DNA of 64,000 bases. Origin: Ursus arctos. Its lineage: Eukaryota > Chordata > Mammalia > Carnivora > Ursidae. Shown here one piece after another: positions 62,135-64,000 of the stretch; the first letter of the stretch is position 1; each line of letters starts with the position of its first letter. The notes under the pieces were generated by a model, which saw only the letters and a list, made by a program, of their open reading frames with translations, was not told where the DNA came from and did not search any database. A program made the position numbers and the translations under genes. Location of the stretch: contig NW_026622764.1 in NCBI RefSeq assembly GCF_023065955.2, positions 80,050,333-80,114,332 on the forward strand, in the 5' to 3' direction.

Positions 62135-63919
62135 GCAAAAAGCCGGCTTCCCACGGAGACAGTTTTCCTGAGGTGCACACCCTATCCCAAGTGGTTGTGG
62201 CAAGGTAAAGCAAATGCCCTCCACTTCTCTGGAAGAAACCACAGTGCCCAGCCATGTTCTAAGCCCTCCCTTCCTCCCTGGGCTTCTGGCAGCAGGAGTG
62301 AAAAGAGAGGAGCAGAGCACTGGGACCCGTTTGAAAAAACCCGGCTTCCCACGGGAAAGTCTTTCTCCACGTGCAGACATGCTCCCAGGTGCCTGGGGCA
62401 AGGGGAAGGAAATGCCATACACTGACCTGGAAGAGACTACAGGGCCCAGGCACAGTCTGAACCCTTCCCTCAACCCGGCGGTTTTGCTAGCAGGAGTTCA
62501 ACCCCAACGAACACAGCCCGAAGACCCCTGGGTCAAAAACGGCTTCCGACGAACAATAGGTGCTTGCTGTGGAACACCTATCCCAAGTGGGGGTAGCCAG
62601 CTCAAGAAAATGCCACACACCCAGGTGTAAGAAACAACATTGCCCAGGCATGGTCTAAGCCCCTCACCTCGTCCCTGTGCTTTGGGGAGCCGGAGGGACA
62701 GCCGAGGCACACGGCCCTGAGACCCCTTTGCAAAAAGCCGGCTTCCCACGGAGACAGTTTTCCTGAGGTGCACACCCTATCCCAAGTGGTTGTGGCAAGG
62801 TAAAGCAAATGCCCTCCACTTCTCTGGAAGAAACCACAGTGCCCAGCCATGTTCTAAGCCCTCCCATCCTCCCTGGGCTTCTGGCAGCAGGAGTGAAAAG
62901 AGAGGAGCAGAGCACGGGGACCCGTTTGACAAAACCCGGCTTCCCACGGGAAAGTCTTTCTCCACGTGCAGACATGCTCCCAGGTGCCTGGGGCAAGGGG
63001 AAGGAAATGCCATACACTGACCTGGAAGAGACCACAGGGCCCAGGCACAGTCTGAACCCTTCCCTCAACCCGGCGGTTTTGCTAGCAGGAGTTCAACCCC
63101 AACGAACACAGCCCGGAGACCCCTGGGTCAAAAACGGCTTCCGACGAACAATAGGTGCTTGCTGTGGAACACCTATCCCAAGTGGGAGTAGCCAGCTCAA
63201 CAAAATGCCACACACCCAGGTGTAAGAAACAACATTGCCCAGGCATGGTCTAAGCCCCTCACCTCGTCCCTGTGCTTTGGGGAGCCGGAGGGACAGCCGA
63301 GGCACACGGCCCTGAGACCCCTTTGCCAAAAGCCGGCTTCCCACGGAGACAGTTTTCCTGAGGTGCACACCCTATCCCAAGTGGTTGTGGCAAGGTAAAG
63401 CAAATGCCCTCCACTTCTCTGGAAGAAACCACAGTGCCCAGCCATGTTCTAAGCCCTCCCATCCTCCCTGGGCTTCTGGCAGCAGGAGTGAAAAGAGAGG
63501 AGCAGAGCACGGGGACCCGTTTGACAAAACCCGGCTTCCCACGGGAAAGTCTTTCTCCACGTGCAGACATGCTCCCAGGTGCCTGGGGCAAGGGGAAGGA
63601 AATGCCATACACTGACCTGGAAGAGACCACAGGGCCCAGGCACAGTCTGAACCCTTCCTTCAACCCGGCGGTTTTGCTAGCAGGAGTTCAACCCCAGCGA
63701 ACACAGCCCGGAGACCCCTGGGGCAAAAACGGCTTCCGACGAACAATAGGTGCTTGCTGTGGAACACCTATCCCAAGTGGGGGTAGCCAGCTCAACAAAA
63801 TGCCACACACCCAGGTGTAAGAAACAACATTGCCCAGGCATGGTCTAAGCCCCTCACCTCGTCCCTGTGCTTTGGGGAGCCGGAGGGACAGCCGAGGCCC
63901 ACGGCCCTGAGACCCCTTT
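62135..63919. repeat. Units 105-107; last complete units
   Basis: Unit 105 is the GTTTGAAAAAACCC / AGACTACAGGG / CTCAAGAAAATGCC type (20 units after unit 85), with the private CCCTTCCTCCC at about 62,269. Unit 106 has GTGGGAGTAGCC. Unit 107 has CTTCCTTCAACC and CCCCAGCGAACAC, so it falls in the same register as units 79, 87, 99 and 103, but its B head is not shortened. Confidence 0.85.
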
Positions 63920-64000
63920 GGAAAAAGCCGGCTTCCCACGGAGACAGTTTTCCTGAGGTGCACACCCTATCCCAAGTGGTTGTGGCAAGGTAAAGCAAAT
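63920..64000. repeat. Truncated unit at the right edge (start of monomer A)
   Basis: The first 81 bases of monomer A, opening GGAAAAAGCCGGC in place of GCAAAAAGCCGGC; unit 87 opens the same way. The array continues past the window edge. Confidence 0.95.

Larger units (their letters stand above)
1..64000. repeat. Satellite array of ~595-bp trimeric units, about 107.6 head-to-tail copies
   Basis: The same ~595-bp sequence recurs without a break from first base to last. A fixed landmark, the ATG of ATGCCCTCCACTTC in monomer A (lost by a base change in one copy), lies at 385, 979, 1573, 2166, 2761 and so on to 63404, giving 106 intervals averaging 594.5 bp. All copies point the same way. Copies differ by scattered substitutions and a few single-base indels. 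Monomer A of unit 1 is about 56% G+C. Head-to-tail order, high copy identity and absence of other sequence are typical of a eukaryotic centromeric or pericentromeric satellite. I do not recognise the family. Both array ends lie outside the window. Confidence 0.99.

Noticed and set aside
1..64000. CRISPR array
   Set aside because: There are no short identical repeats separated by unique spacers. The whole 595-bp period is repeated.
1..64000. Gene encoding a giant repetitive protein
   Set aside because: A 595-bp unit shifts frame each period, and units mix 594 and 595 bp, so no frame stays open over more than about one unit.
1..64000. rRNA, 5S or tRNA tandem cluster
   Set aside because: No recognisable rRNA core, 5S internal control region or tRNA A/B box arrangement appears in the unit, and monomers A, B and C are homologous to one another, unlike an rDNA unit.
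1..64000. Transposon, LTR or SINE insertion within the array
   Set aside because: Unit phase is unbroken across the window; every interval between landmarks is 593-595 bp, leaving no room for an insertion, and no poly-A tail or target-site duplication is seen.
1..64000. Human alpha satellite or another familiar centromeric satellite
   Set aside because: The ~198-bp, GC-rich monomer does not match the 171-bp AT-rich alphoid monomer, and I do not recognise it as any other named family. The resemblance is limited to the box-like 17-mer and the higher-order layout.

Overview
The whole 64,000-base window is one uninterrupted satellite DNA array. It begins inside a repeat unit and ends inside another, so the array is longer than the window. 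The unit is about 594.5 bp (594 or 595 in almost every copy) and all copies lie head to tail. I count about 107.6 units: 107 start inside the window, and 106 successive starts span 63,019 bp. I see no unique sequence, protein gene, RNA gene, mobile element or inverted segment.

The 595-bp unit is itself a trimer. It consists of three diverged monomers, here called A (198 bp), B (200 bp) and C (197 bp), which align along their whole length at roughly two thirds identity by eye. This is the layout of a eukaryotic higher-order-repeat satellite: an old ~198-bp monomer became a trimer, and the trimer was then amplified with high copy-to-copy identity. Every monomer starts with an A-rich run followed by a GC-rich motif (xCGGCTTCCxACGx). 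That motif resembles the 17-bp CENP-B box. It is closest in six C monomers between 1.9 and 25.1 kb, which match 8 of the 9 essential box positions; the common C form matches 7 of 9. This points to a mammalian centromeric or pericentromeric satellite, but I do not recognise the family or species, and CENP-B binding is an inference.

A third level of order lies above the trimer. Several multi-unit blocks recur with shared private variants: units 1-3 and 15-17 (offset 8,324 bp), units 19-21 and 22-24 (1,784 bp), units 50-53 and 58-61 (4,755 bp), units 67-68 and 88-89 (12,488 bp), units 72-75 and 92-95 (11,893 bp), and units 97-100 and 101-104 (2,379 bp). In the distal 18 kb, diagnostic variants fall at multiples of four units, which suggests a 2,379-bp, 12-monomer higher-order repeat partly erased by unequal exchange. 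The proximal ~37 kb is an older-looking mixture of variant types; the distal ~27 kb is dominated by another subfamily mix (CTGGGTCAAAAACGG at the B/C junction).

The open reading frames in this DNA come from a GC-rich, stop-poor repeat whose length is close to a multiple of three. I annotate none as a gene. Unit numbers below count from the first complete A monomer at 306.
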